Origin: Clusia tigrina
Taxonomy: Eukaryota > Arthropoda > Insecta > Diptera > Clusiidae
NCBI GenBank assembly: GCA_920105625.2
Contig: OV050030.1
Location: forward strand, 345,712,977 to 345,776,976
Reading direction: 5' to 3'
Length of the DNA: 64,000 bases
Position 1 is the first letter of the stretch. Every line of letters begins with the position of its first letter. Positions 54,303 to 64,000 of this stretch are shown here, one piece after another. A program made the position numbers and the translations under genes. The notes beneath the pieces were generated by a model, which ran no database searches, was not told the DNA's origin, and was given only the letters and a program-made list of their open reading frames with translations.

Positions 54303-55475
54303 TTAAATAATTTTTTTGATTTCATTATTTAAAGGTATATATTCTATAACTCTATCATGAATGAGTATGCAATATGCTGATGTATTTTCTGGAATATTCT
54401 TTAATGTCTTAAATTCAATTTTGATATCAGTTGGTCCTGTTTTAACAGCTTCGTTTTGATGCATTACATCAACCACTATTATTGGGGCTACAGTTTTAAA
54501 TTCATCACATAAAAGTAGAGGTTGAGGATCACGTGTGTAATAACTTTGTTGAAACTTTGAATACATTTCATATAAAATGGCATAACGATCATTATCAAAT
54601 TTCAAATTAGGATCATCATATGGATATGTAATTGAGTTTAGGTGTACTTTCACATCCGTTAGATCACAATGTTGAAATTTGTTTGCATTTTGGAATCCGA
54701 TCAATATGATGCGAGGTCTTTCACTCTGTGTTTAACATTCCACAAGTGATTTGTTCCTTGGGAGAGCATGGGATTAAAGTGGCAATCCCAACTGCGAAAT
54801 GCTAATGTTAATGGTTTACCGCTGCTCACTGTCTTAAACATTCCTAATTTGGCCACATCAGATAATTGTATATGTGGGATTTTCCATGTGATATTTGTTA
54901 TATTTAGCATTATCTTTTCCTTTGAATCACTAGAGGTCACAACATTTTGATAATTCTTGGAACGTAATAATATTAATTCATGTTTAGAGTTTACCACCAC
55001 TTTATTAAAGTCCTCAGCAAATCCTAATAACATTTTCAGTGGTACACAAAAATTAAAGTAACCATTAGATATTTGAATAGTATTTGCTGATGTCCAACCA
55101 GCATTTTTTTAACATATTACTCTCGCTTTTATTCAAAGACACATAATTTTTAATCGTTGTAGTTATTCCCAAGTGACGTGTGCGATCGATTTCTAATCCA
55201 TTAAGCTCATATCGAATTTCATCAAACAAATATGCCATACAATTATTTTTTCATCTAATATTATGTGAAATTGAACCATCAATTAAGGTAGCATAACCTT
55301 CTATATATATTAAACTTTCACTGGGTAAAACATAGAGATCTTGATTTTGAATTGAGATTCTTATTTCATCATTGTTTTTATATGATTGTAAATATGGTGC
55401 ATAGCTATGGTACTCCTTTTTTATAATGCTCTCATCATATAATGGTTTTTGTAGAACATCAATTATATCATTCAT
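54303..55475 (-). pseudogene. Hexon-like major capsid protein
   Basis: ATG at 55475. Blocks: YHSYAPYLQSYKNNDEIRIS (55420 zone); AYLFDEIRYELNGLEIDRTR (about 55235-55170), a signature of Polinton/adintovirus major capsid proteins; AFRSWDCHFNPMLSQGTNH (54800 zone); and the C-terminal RYAILYEMYSKFQQSYY then SAYCILIHDRVIEYIPL. One TGA near 55249, a shift in an A-run near 55105 and another at 54700 break it. Otherwise nearly full length (about 390 codons). Expected to form the trimeric double jelly-roll capsomer. Confidence 0.8.
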
Positions 55476-55478
55476 GAT

Positions 55479-55646
55479 TTAGTTTTTACTTTTAAATCCT
55501 GTAGACTTTAAAAATTCTCTATTAGCAATTGTTAGTCGTTTACGTTTAATAACTTTATTAGTAGCCTTTCTTCCTATTCGCTCAAATGTTGATGGGAAAG
55601 TGATAAAGGGTACACTTCGCCCTACGTTTTTATTATAAATAGTCAT
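55479..55646 (-). CDS. Small basic 55-aa protein in the capsid cluster
   Basis: Open frame [20 protein letters not shown] through ERIGRKATNKVIKRKRLTIA to FKSKN, stop at 55481-55479. Its ATG overlaps the penton stop (TAATG, base 55646 shared). Its stop lies 3 bp before the hexon ATG. High Lys/Arg content suggests nucleic-acid or capsid binding. The tight packing supports a real gene. No named family recognised. Confidence 0.6.
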   Translation of the reverse strand: MTIYNKNVGRSVPFITFPSTFERIGRKATNKVIKRKRLTIANREFLKSTGFKSKN

Positions 55647-56344
55647 TAGTCCTGTGGTTTCAAATGTAAGCGTAGTGTTATTGTTTCTCCTCGGAAATTA
55701 ATTAAATTATTATCCTGATCAACAATTCTCACTGTGATGGAACTTATCTGCTTGGTGTTAACTGGTAGATAGATGATATTTTTCGGACTCTCATCTATTT
55801 TATAACCAGGGCTAGCGTTTATAGAAAACTCGTGAATAGTGTGGGCAGACAAATCATTAATATATGAAATAACTGTAATATTACATTCTATTCGAATTAC
55901 ATTAATGTTTGTTATATTTAATTGGAGATCTGATGTATGTTGTTTCTCTGCTTCCAACGTTGTTCGACTGAAGCCTAAAAATGAACCAATTATTCGATCT
56001 TCATCAAAGTAAATCACTTCATTGCTGAAAATTTCTATTTCAAGTGTATTATGATTTGCTTGTATATCAATTTCTCCCTCCAGGTTTAAATTTTTATATT
56101 CATCACGTAGATAGTTGGCAATATCATTAAGCTCATAAGAAACAATAGGAATTTCAATGATGTTTTCACCTATGTGAAATAGATTGCTCCCAACGTCAAT
56201 ATTTGGAGTTGAGTGATATGTATGAAAATCAGTTAGACCACAAACATAATTTGAATCTAAATTTATTGGTGGAAAATAATCTGCAGACCGAACGGATGTT
56301 TTACCAGTTAAAGTCAATGTAATCGACATCTTGAATGATAACAT
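55646..56344 (-). CDS. Penton-like minor capsid protein
   Basis: Intact 232-codon frame. First Met at 56344; [20 protein letters not shown], five codons later, is the more usual start. Central block [20 protein letters not shown]; late blocks [30 protein letters not shown] and the end [17 protein letters not shown], the last a conserved strand in Polinton penton proteins. Predicted single jelly-roll at capsid vertices. It is the only large adintovirus gene here without a lesion. Confidence 0.8.
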   Translation of the reverse strand: MLSFKMSITLTLTGKTSVRSADYFPPINLDSNYVCGLTDFHTYHSTPNIDVGSNLFHIGENIIEIPIVSYELNDIANYLRDEYKNLNLEGEIDIQANHNTLEIEIFSNEVIYFDEDRIIGSFLGFSRTTLEAEKQHTSDLQLNITNINVIRIECNITVISYINDLSAHTIHEFSINASPGYKIDESPKNIIYLPVNTKQISSITVRIVDQDNNLINFRGETITLRLHLKPQD

Positions 56345-56414
56345 TTAAATGAAATAAAAATTATATTGTTTATATTATATATTTATTATTATTACAATTT
56401 TTTTAATACAAATA

Positions 56415-56581
<167 letters not shown>

Positions 56582-56584
56582 ATA

Positions 56585-57511
56585 TTACAATATTTCATTC
56601 CTATTAATCCAAGAATTGTGTTCGCTTGAAAAACCTAACCATTCAACATAAACTTGATTACCTTTAGATTTCTTAATTTTTTCAATCAGATAAGAATGAG
56701 GGTACGTTGTTTTCAGTAGCTCATGTTCATAAAATCCACCATTAATGATATTATCTTTATAATCTTCCAAAATATATGTAGTTGGATTTGTATTTTGTAT
56801 GGTTTTGATTTTGAAAATTTCTGTTGTCCAGTTTGGTGTATAACCTTTCTCAAAAATTTGCTTATATTTACAAATTCTCACACTTTCTCCTACATGAAAC
56901 TTTGGTTTATGAAACATTTTTAAATTATTATAAGAATTTTTCAATATTAACTTTTGATTAGAGGAATTAACGTTATTGGGTGACATTTTTATAGTTCTAT
57001 GAGTCTTATTATTATATTCATTAATTAAATTTTTATAATTATGAATCCATTGATATGTTCCTTGATAACTAAATGCTTTCTACATCATTCCTTTGAGAGT
57101 TCTATTAAAACGTTCAACGATTGATGCCTGTAAAATGCTAAATGTTGAGTAATGATTAATGCGATATTCTTTCATCAAGTTGTTAAATTTACTGTTGAAG
57201 AATTCTTTACCGTCGTCTGTTTGTAAATTTGTTGGTATTCTTCTCAAAACTAATATACTTCGCATAGCCTCAGTGACATCAGCAGCATTTTTCGTTTTAA
57301 GAGGTACAGCCCAAGCAAATTTGGAAAATGTATCTATTATTGTTAGGAGGAAGCGGTAGCCACTATTGTATTTGGAATAAGAACCCATTTCCACTAAATC
57401 TGTTTGCCATAAATCATCTATACCCTTTGTTATTACTCGTCGGCGTTTAAAGTTTTTAAGAGCCTGTGTGCGCAGTTCATCTAGTAAACTTTGCTTACTC
57501 ATCGTCTTCAA
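56585..57511 (-). pseudogene. Retrovirus-like integrase with chromodomain
   Basis: 57511-57080: SKQSLLDELRTQALKNFKRR, then DDLWQTDLVEMGSYS (first Asp), NLQTDDGKEFFNSKF (second Asp) and ASIVERFNRTLKG (Glu), so the DDE triad is intact. A single TAG after GMM (57082-57080) interrupts the frame. The reading continues to 56986-56585: an SH3-like segment (FHVGESVRICKYKQIF) and a C-terminal chromodomain ([20 protein letters not shown], then [11 protein letters not shown]). In Polintons this enzyme inserts the linear DNA. One nonsense change is the only visible lesion. Confidence 0.9.
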
Positions 57512-57639
57512 CTAGCCCTCTTTTTATCGGAACTGATTTAATTGGTATTTTTTCAATTTTTGTTATGTGATCAAAAATATAATTCTCAATTCTACTAAGA
57601 CTCTGTTCCATATATTTTCTTTGAGAATCTAAAACATTA

Positions 57640-57958
57640 TCCATATATATATTTTAGAGTAGTTTCTGTTTTAACATTCATATCTTCAATGAGTTCATAT
57701 TTAGCAGAAACTTTATTTAATATATCCTTGTGTGAGTAAATCTTGAGATAGTTGAAGGACTTTGATTTGTACAAATGATTTTGTTGCGGCATCATCTTCT
57801 TCCATCGGCTGCCCAACATGTCTAATTCGTTTCCAATCAAGGTTCCAGTTCTTACCTTTATCCAAACTGAATCCAAATGTTTCTGAAACATCCTTTCTTT
57901 TCAAATCAAATATATTATGCTTTTGTTTAGAATAGTTTCCAAACTTATCAACAGCCAT
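57640..57958 (-). pseudogene. Polinton-associated unknown protein with VGQPMEEDDAATKSFV motif
   Basis: Starts MAVDKFGNYSKQKHNIFDLK (57958) and contains WKRIRHVGQPMEEDDAATKS. A shift near 57735-57715 moves to the frame ending TETTLKYIYG (57637). The DAATKxFV motif resembles repeats in phage-type fibre proteins, so a virion attachment or fibre role is possible but unproven. It sits directly upstream of the integrase on the same strand. Confidence 0.5.
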
Positions 57959-58019
57959 TTTCAGATTGAAAAAATAAATTTTTTGTTTACTATATATATT
58001 TATATTTTTATATTACATT

Positions 58020-58486
58020 CTTTCAATTCTTCAACATTTGAAATGATCTCATTATTATGATTATTGTGACCAGCTGATTGTGATGACATTAACAACCGCA
58101 ACCGATCAACCAGTTCGTTTGGATCATCCCAATATGTGTAAATAGGATTCTGTGTATTTAATCTCAAAAGACTGAGACCTACACCAGAACCATTTTACTT
58201 AATGATTTTTTTTCAGTAAATAATTTCTTTATTATTTGTTTATATTTCTATGATCTAGTACCTTTATATTTCTATGATCTAGTACCTTGTTCATTTACAT
58301 CAAAATTTCGTCTATGCGCATTCGTCTTCAATAAAATCTTTTTATAAATTTCCAATTCATTGTTATCATAATTCATTGGTGTTTTATAGAATAATAATTC
58401 ATTCAAGCCAGGTGTTATCACCCAATTTTCGTCTGATATTTGTAGTTTATCGTCAGAAATTTTCAAAGCACTAAAACCAAATCTCA
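58020..58486 (-). pseudogene. Polinton-associated unknown protein, 5' part lost to a LINE insertion
   Basis: 58486-58272 reads FSALKISDDKLQISDENWVI (first residues at the LINE border), PGLNELLFYKTPM and LLKTNAHRRNFDVNEQ. 58180-58020 continues PIYTYWDDPNELVDRLRLLM and NNHNNEIISNVEELKE after two shifts. A 24-bp direct repeat (TTATATTTCTATGATCTAGTACCT zone, 58238-58286) lies at the break. The truncated LOA copy at 58487-58768 separates it from its N-terminal part, which I could not find to the right. Confidence 0.5.
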
Positions 58487-58768
58487 GCACCTTTGGTGCC
58501 CCATTTCTTACAAGCCTGACAGAGCTGTCCTCCATTAATATTAGGGACATCGTTAGGTTCATCAAAGTATCAGGATGGTTTCCTGAAACATGACGGGGGA
58601 GTCGTGCCTTTCCTGGCGCTGTCCTTGCGCTGACTATCACCATCCCATAGTATGGGAACTTTTTAGTCAGTGCTTGAACGGCGCCACACCGTGGTATGAC
58701 AATGGGCCATTATGTGTGCTCAAGTGTGCTTTTGGCAAACTGGGCGGCCACTCCTACCTACCTACCTG
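58487..58768 (+). mobile_element. 5'-truncated copy of the LOA LINE
   Basis: Over 95% identical by eye to 38943-39230: RT C-terminal end, stop, 3' UTR and (CTAC)n tail with three units. No target duplication seen. Confidence 0.92.
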
Positions 58769-58945
58769 GTCTTAATTATATCTTTTAAAAGTTTTTTCAT
58801 TCATTTTTCCTATTCAGCTATTGCCCTTGTCAAGTGTTGATTGCAGATATCATACTAAACATACAATAATCCATGTCTCTTCTTTCATATCTGAATAAAT
58901 ATATCAAACCCCCTCCCATAACGACCGCAATGTAGAGGATCATCT

Positions 58946-59345
58946 TTACTGATAGAAGCTATATTTATCCCCCCAACATAGACTACATATTTTTGTAAAA
59001 TTCATCCAATTCCTATCAGCACCAACATATTCATTATATATATGCTTCATAGTCATTTCATCTTGTCGAAACATAACAATCATATTCGCATTATCACGTA
59101 TTAAATGTTTGGGTATATGTGTATATGTTTGACATAAATAGAAACTATCTATGTTTTTATGTCCCCCATACAAAAATATGACCGAATATTATTGTGTTTC
59201 TCACAAGCACCATCATCAAATATAATAATAGAATTATATTTTGCATTCTCCAATGGTAGAACATCATCATTTTCAGAAAATGTATACAATCCTATACCTT
59301 TTTTCGGCTCTAATAAACATATTTTGATTGATATAAAGACTTTGA
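58946..59345 (-). pseudogene. FtsK/A32-like DNA-packaging ATPase, C-terminal part
   Basis: 59345-59180: GIGLYTFSENDDVLP then YNSIIIFDDGACEKHNNIRS, a Walker B strand (IIIFDD). After a one-base shift at a T-run (about 59163), 59173-58946 reads YGGHKNIDSFYLCQTYTHIP, RDNANMIVMFRQDEMTMK and WMNFTKICSLCWGDKYSFYQ. The Walker A half is missing; the adjacent plus-strand gene begins in its place. Confidence 0.75.
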
Positions 59346-60181
59346 ATATATAAACTCAGCTAGTTGTAATCAATCTGTAAAAGGAAGAGGCTTAGTAAAT
59401 AACTTGATCAATTCTCTGCCAATTGAATTACACTTACCAGGATATCAATTTTGTGGGCTAGGGACTAAATTAAAAAAACGTTTAGATAGAGGAGATAAAG
59501 GTATTAATTCATTGGATGTAACATGTAAAGAACATGATATTTTATACTCTCAAACAAAAGATATAAACAAACGACATACAGCAGATCAAATATTAGCTGA
59601 AAAGGCGTGGCAAAGAATTAAATCAGCAAACAGCAGTCCATCAGTACGTACAAACGATTGTTTAGTTACAAATGCGATGAAAACTAAGGTGAAATTTGGC
59701 ATGGAAAATATTTCTAGCAAAGTACGCATAAAACCTATACGTAAGCGGGGCAAAAAAAATAATTAAAAAGATATGTGGGAGAAAACTTTTCACTACGGCT
59801 ATAAAGAATGCAAACAAAGTTCTAAAGGCTGAAAAACCGGACAATATTGAAAATGCAATTAAAATTGCGAACAAAGTTATAAAAAGTACAATAAGGCAAA
59901 ACAAGTCAATAAAAGTACCCAGAGGCATCTCCATACCTAAAGTAGGTGGTTTTCTACCATTAGTACCAATTTTAACTGCTCTTTTTGCTATTGGTGGTTT
60001 AGCCTCTAGAGAGAGCGCCCTTGCAAAAGTTGCAAATGAGACTAAAGCTGCTAGAGAGCAGTTAGCAGAAGAAAATCGTCATAACAAAACTATGGAGTCA
60101 ATTGCTATGGGAAAAGGACTTTATCTTAAACCATATCGGAAGGGTTACGGTTTATATTATGATTCACATTCAAAAAACTAA
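59332..60181 (+). pseudogene. Virion phospholipase A2-like protein
   Basis: The frame opens at 59332 without a Met, so the 5' end is lost. PLA2-like core: ELHLPGYQFCGLGTKLKKRL (calcium-loop zone, GLG instead of GPG) and SLDVTCKEHDILYSQT with the catalytic His-Asp pair (59510-59560). A basic end KPIRKRGKKNN stops at 59764-59766. A shift in the A8 run near 59751-59758 would join it to the second half: GRKLFTTAIKNANKVLKAEK, a hydrophobic segment GGFLPLVPILTALFAIGGLA and GLYLKPYRKGYGLYYD, ending at 60181. In adintoviruses and parvoviruses this activity is thought to act on membranes during entry. TAATG overlap with adenain. Confidence 0.82.
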
Positions 60182-60544
60182 TGCAACAACTACCCAAGAG
60201 AGCTCTTACAAACCTGGATTTGAAAAAGTATGCCAACAATTTACCATACTTTAGAGAAGTCTTTATACGTGATGCTCCTCCAAAGAAGCCTATTCAAAGA
60301 GAATGTGGTATTGTTAACTTGGATATTTCTAATGGTAGTGGGACACATTGGGTAGCATATTATATATAAAAATAATGTATGTTATTTTGACAGCTTTGGA
60401 AATTTACAACCGCCGAAGGAGATTGTTAATTATTTGGGGAAAAAAATTCAATATAATTATGATCAAGAACAAAAGTATAATTCATTTAATTGTGGACATT
60501 TATGTCTAAAATTTCTTTATAGTTTGAATAAAACAAAAACATGA
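60181..60544 (+). pseudogene. Adenain-type cysteine protease
   Basis: MQQLPKRALTNLDLKKYANN starts on the last base of the previous stop. Catalytic His in GTHWVAYY (60346-60348), Asp in CYFDSFGNLQPPKE (60389-60391) and Cys in NSFNCGHLCLKFLY (60491-60493). A one-base shift in the TATATAAAAA run near 60363-60372 splits His from Asp/Cys. Stop 60542-60544. The family processes capsid precursors. Confidence 0.87.
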
Positions 60545-60639
60545 GAAAACAATAAAAGAAATTATGTTTTAAAAAATTTATTTTCCAATAGTTTATTTAA
60601 TATAAATTTTAGAATCAAACAGGTGTTTCATTGATTTGC

Positions 60640-61332
60640 ATGTTTAACGGAAGCTTCAGTGCGGAATGTGCCGCTCTTCCACCTTCTAATAGAGTTGCAG
60701 CAATCCCAGTAGATGCGAGAGCCAACGCAATGCCATTTTGAGACCGTATTGGTGCCAAAATCAAAACGTTTTCGCAGTTCCGCCGGGCGCATCAAGAAAA
60801 AATAGTCCACCGTTTCCATCATTGACAGCCTTCATCAATTCATCATACGCACTCTTTTGCCGCTCATTCAATAATGGAACATTTGTACTTGTTGTTCCAA
60901 AGTTATTCTGTCGTATGCACGCTTACGTTCCAATTCACGATTCAGTACATCTCTGATTTGACGATTTGGTGCTTGCATATGAATTTCAGTCAATAGTTTG
61001 CCACTCATAAGCAAACACAAATCTTCAATCAACACCAATGCTTCATTGTAGATGTCATCGCTCATTTGCAATTCTGAATTCCATTTTGCCACTCGAATAC
61101 GATGTAAAATGTCTTCGGCAATGTAATTTTTATACGTATCCCATAATTGACGCGGATTTGAAGGCTGACATGTCGAAATGATCACCGCGAAAAGTGTGCG
61201 AACTTCAGTGGCATGCGAAGTAGCTATCGCATCGTCCTTCGTTTGATTCCAGTGATTATCATTTTCCAGCAATTGTAATTGCTGGCATGCTTCTTGAAAA
61301 GTTGCACACACCGTACCATTCTCAGTACGCAA
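60640..61332 (-). pseudogene. Helitron helicase N-terminal part
   Basis: 61332-60868: open frame NGTVCATFQEACQQLQLLEN, RTLFAVIISTCQPSNPRQLW then LLMSGKLLTEIHM, the segment preceding helicase motif I. After a shift: SAYDELMKAVNDGNGGLFFL and DAPGGTAKTF, a Walker A with Ala in place of the usual Gly (GGTGKT). A further shift precedes GIALALASTGIAATLLEGG and HSALKLPLN near 60690-60630. Motifs II-VI are absent. Confidence 0.8.
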
Positions 61333-61437
61333 TGACTCAAATGAAGTTGAACCGAAGGTAGAAGCAATCGTCGTTTTTCGGGTGGATTGTGTAAATTCGT
61401 CCTAATGCATTAGTTGAGAACACACCTGGATGTCCAT

Positions 61438-62794
61438 CTACTTGTTGGCCTTGCTTTTTGCGTAACCATTTCTTCGACGATGCATTCCATGTATAATATC
61501 AAGGCATTTCCGAATAAAGCAATGTTCTCGCAAACGGATCACTGGCGCAAGTTGAGAAAAAAACTCGTCAATGTTGTTGCTGGTGGTGTTTCCGCTCGCT
61601 GTATTGCATTCTCTGGGTAAATACACTCTTTGGCCATTCTCCAAATGAACTGCGAGATGCTCAACAGTCGGAAAATGCTCATGAATTACAAAAGAAAATA
61701 TTCTCCAAAACGCTTCATTGCAGTTCACGTATCGACCTATTTGATACTTGCTGATCTCATCTCGTTCAAGGCCAATAACCGCCATGTCGCTTCCTTTGGT
61801 GACGTACTTGCAAACGTATTTGATCGATTTCACAGAACTGCAATACTCAATATTGATATGAGTTTTGAATGTCTTAGACAATATTGGCGAATATGGTACG
61901 ATCCATATGTTGTCAACTTCGATATTCACTCTTCTAAATTGAATGCTGAATGTTCTGCCATTGTTGTCTGATGAGCGACGCTGATAGAGTGGATATATAT
62001 CATTTCCAGATTGCGTTTCAGAAAGAAAATCACGTGGATAGTGTTTCGTGCATTTATTGTCAGACATACAAACCGAAGTGGGATTGTAGTGTCCGCAAGG
62101 TCCATGAACCTTATTGGTTTTCACCACTTCGTATAATTCTGGATTTATCTCTGGATCAGGAATTTGCGCAGAAATTGTCATCTATTTGATCTGGTGTAAT
62201 CTTGTCCACCATCCAAAGAAGAATGTGTGCGTGCGGCAAACCTCTTTTTTGCCACCCAACAGAGTACATCCAGCATCTAACAGCACCATATATACGTTGC
62301 TTCACGAAAAAAGTCCATCAAATATCGTAGCTGTTGTTTGAAAACTCTTGCTGTGACATCGTGACGATCGCTTGCTGATTGACCGCGATTCAATAATTCC
62401 GTTATCTTTGGGCATTTTGGATTGCAAGTGAATGTAACACACAAATCCGGCCGTCTATAATTCCGCACGTATGTCATCGCATCCTGCGAGTACTCGTGTA
62501 TGTGCCTTGGGCTGCCAATGTATGTTGATGGCAAAATCGTGAGTCGGCCAAGGTTTGTCACATCTTCATCGCTATTGACCGCATCTCGCAAGTGAATATA
62601 CTCTTCAGATCGAAGCTTGGTCTGATTGAAGCGAATAAAATTGAGTCATTCTGTCTCCATCGTTACGTACACATCAACTGCATACTGTTGAAATAATCGG
62701 CGATATCTCAAGAGAGGGTTGTCAATTCCTTCGCGAATCATCAATCGATACGAGTAAAAGTTCATTGCACTGAGCTTCTTATTTGTATCGACAC
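61438..62794 (-). pseudogene. Helitron Rep (HUH endonuclease) region
   Basis: 62794-62600: KLSAMNFYSYRLMIREGIDN then RRLFQQYAVDVYVTMET and a TGA. 62591-62277: LPSTYIGSPRHIHEYSQDAM and DLCVTFTCNPKCPKI. 62276-62185, after a shift: KRGLPHAHILLWMVD, the HUH motif. 62181-61438: open 247-codon frame with EVVKTNKVHGPCG, MSDNKCTKHYPRDF and IKYVCKYVTKGSD, the latter bearing the two-Tyr motif of rolling-circle initiators. Breaks: TGA near 62640, shifts at about 62275 and 62182. Confidence 0.88.
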
Positions 62795-62853
62795 CTAAAA
62801 GTTAACAAAAATTAGAAGTTACAATCAAGAGTGTTTGTTTTTCTTTTACTAAC
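62795..62853 (-). other. Probable 59-nt intron in the Helitron gene
   Basis: GTTAGT (62853-62848) and TTTTAG (62800-62795) with a T/A-rich tract. Removing it joins INPAYG to DTNKKLSAM in frame, which is the expected Helitron order. Confidence 0.7.
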
Positions 62854-63370
62854 CATAGGCAGGATTGATCATGTTGTATCTCAAGTGATATCCATCGTCA
62901 CCACGGCAGAACATAAGCGGATATTGTAGTGAGCCATACGATCGATGAGTTTCACTGATTCGCTCTAATGTATCTCCAGCTCGACCATTAATAACAATAT
63001 CACGGGATTCTAAATTATCGCCAACAACAACAATTGATATTTCATCGGCCGTCGGTGCATTATATTGCCGTTCATGAGTGCCTGCTGGTCGTTTGTCCGC
63101 TTTTATGGCGATTCTGTGATCATCAAATGGCATACTTTCTAACGAAGTTTTGAATAATCGAATTAGTTCGTTGTGTTCATGCAACATTTCTTGCAATTGC
63201 TGCACAATTTCTCTCTTCGTCGCATTGAAAATTGCACAACGTAGATTCACTTCCTCATTTGAATCTCTAAGGAAATATATTTGGAGATATTTGTGATCTT
63301 GATCAGGATGCGGCAACAGGGATCCAGCCAGATGAAAAATTTGCCCGTGAATCTGTATAGTTGCAGACAA
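62849..63370 (-). pseudogene. Helitron N-terminal domain (exon)
   Basis: QIHGQIFHLAGSLLPHPDQD then HKYLQIYFLRDSNEEVNLR, RRIAI-type QIV motifs and VVGDNLESRDIVINGRAG, ending YHLRYNMINPAYG at the intron. Intact frame. This is the Helitron-like N-domain found upstream of Rep. Confidence 0.85.
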
Positions 63371-63426
63371 ATATGTTAATTTCTGTATTTTATTGGCGAG
63401 ATAATAAGTGTTAGATTGTTGGTGAA

Positions 63427-63912
63427 CTAACCTTTGTAATTATGTTCATTCACAATTTCCCCACCAAACGACGTCATTTGAAAACAATCGTTATACATCT
63501 TGGAATTTTGTAAAAAATGATTCGAATTTGGTGATTCACCGTAAAGCAACGACCGCAATGGCTCTGGTGGAGGAAGTAACTCTGGTAATTTCACTTTTCC
63601 GCTCGCACAACACAATCCGGCCGGTTCTTTTGGAAATTTCAGTGCATCGCAATGCGGGCAAACAACAGACATCGAACCAAATCGAACTGATGTTTGCGCA
63701 CTGTATTCAATGTCCGGCCCATATCGAAAGGCTGAACGTTCGATATTCAAATTAGGCAATCGTTGTTGTTGCTGGCGTTGTCGGTGAGCAGCCAAACGTT
63801 GTTCTCTTGCTTCATGAATTTCCTGAGCACGAACTTGTCTTCTTCTCAATCGTTGTTGCTCATTGTAAGCTTCGTGAGCCTCTTGTGATTGTCGCGCACG
63901 ATGTTCAATCAT
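63427..63912 (-). pseudogene. Helitron N-terminal zinc/coiled-coil part
   Basis: Arg/Gln-rich coiled coil (RRRQVRAQEIHEAREQRLAA) then a Cys-rich zone (VCPHCDALKFPKEPAGLCC) and KMYNDCFQMTSFGGEIVNEH. It stops at GTTAGT (63433-63428), a plausible splice donor. The matching acceptor towards 63370 does not give a clean phase, so either the join or the sequence is damaged. The frame may continue to the right beyond 63912. Confidence 0.75.
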
Positions 63913-64000
63913 TCCGATTCGAGCAGATTCCCTTGCAGTAGCATTTTCCTCTTCCGTACGACGTGCTGTATAATTACGGTGGTCCGTTGTATGTCGGGAA

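Larger units (their letters stand above)
60620..64000 (-). mobile_element. Helitron relic, minus strand, running off the window
   Basis: Reading leftward from the window edge: N-terminal zone, the helitron-specific N-domain, Rep with HUH and two-Tyr motifs, linker and the start of a PIF1-type helicase. The helicase stops just after Walker A (about 60700), so the 3' end with the terminal hairpin is missing. The adintovirus begins at 60544. Confidence 0.88.

Noticed and set aside
56585..56986. Stand-alone chromodomain host gene
   Set aside because: It is the C-terminal part of the adintovirus integrase, separated from the DDE core by a single TAG.

Overview
This window is eukaryotic nuclear DNA made almost entirely of transposable elements. 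I recognise no host gene, rRNA, tRNA or CRISPR array. The families present (Jockey, LOA, R1 and RTE LINEs; Ty3/gypsy, copia and BEL/Pao LTR elements; mariner, Tc1 and DD41D elements; piggyBac; Helitron; Polinton/adintovirus) point to an insect. The errantivirus-like gypsy, the R1/LOA LINEs and the DD41D ('rosa'-like) transposons fit a dipteran, possibly a tephritid-like fly. Species cannot be fixed from sequence alone. High AT content, nesting, mixed orientation and heavy decay suggest pericentromeric or other gene-poor chromatin.

Layout. 1-7.2 kb: three Jockey-clade LINEs (one with a long open RT frame, one with an internal deletion, one very degenerate) ending in a (TA)n tract. 7.3-19.4 kb: relics of LOA, RTE, a second degenerate Jockey copy, R1, and another LOA and RTE. 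19.4-22.15 kb: a gypsy relic carrying a deleted mariner. 22.17-28.5 kb: a minus-strand copia element hit by two DD41D transposons and one nearly intact mariner. 28.5-30.85 kb: a minus-strand BEL/Pao relic, then a Tc1 relic. 32.97-44.25 kb: one minus-strand gypsy/errantivirus-like element with both LTRs, a TATA target duplication and a Lys-type primer binding site. It is interrupted by a 5.5 kb LOA-type LINE (with a TACCTGG duplication) and by a solo LTR. 45.18-47.72 kb: a piggyBac element with TTAT flanks and a probable 66-nt intron. 47.75-49.0 kb: a duplicated ~300-bp segment encoding a ~80-aa unknown protein, with a third DD41D copy between the two copies. 49.98-60.54 kb: an endogenous adintovirus (Polinton class). 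60.6-64 kb: a minus-strand Helitron running off the window.

How the parts relate. The most coherent system is the adintovirus block. It has a protein-primed family-B DNA polymerase and a chromodomain integrase for replication and integration. It has penton-like and hexon-like capsid proteins in a tight cluster (TAATG overlap, 55-aa basic ORF, 3-bp gap), a packaging ATPase, a virion phospholipase A2-like protein and an adenain protease (again TAATG-overlapped). Most genes carry stops, frameshifts or truncations, so it is a fossil, although penton and the 55-aa ORF are still open. The nested insertions give a relative chronology. Removing the LOA LINE re-joins the gypsy integrase frame, and removing the two DD41D elements re-joins the copia frame.
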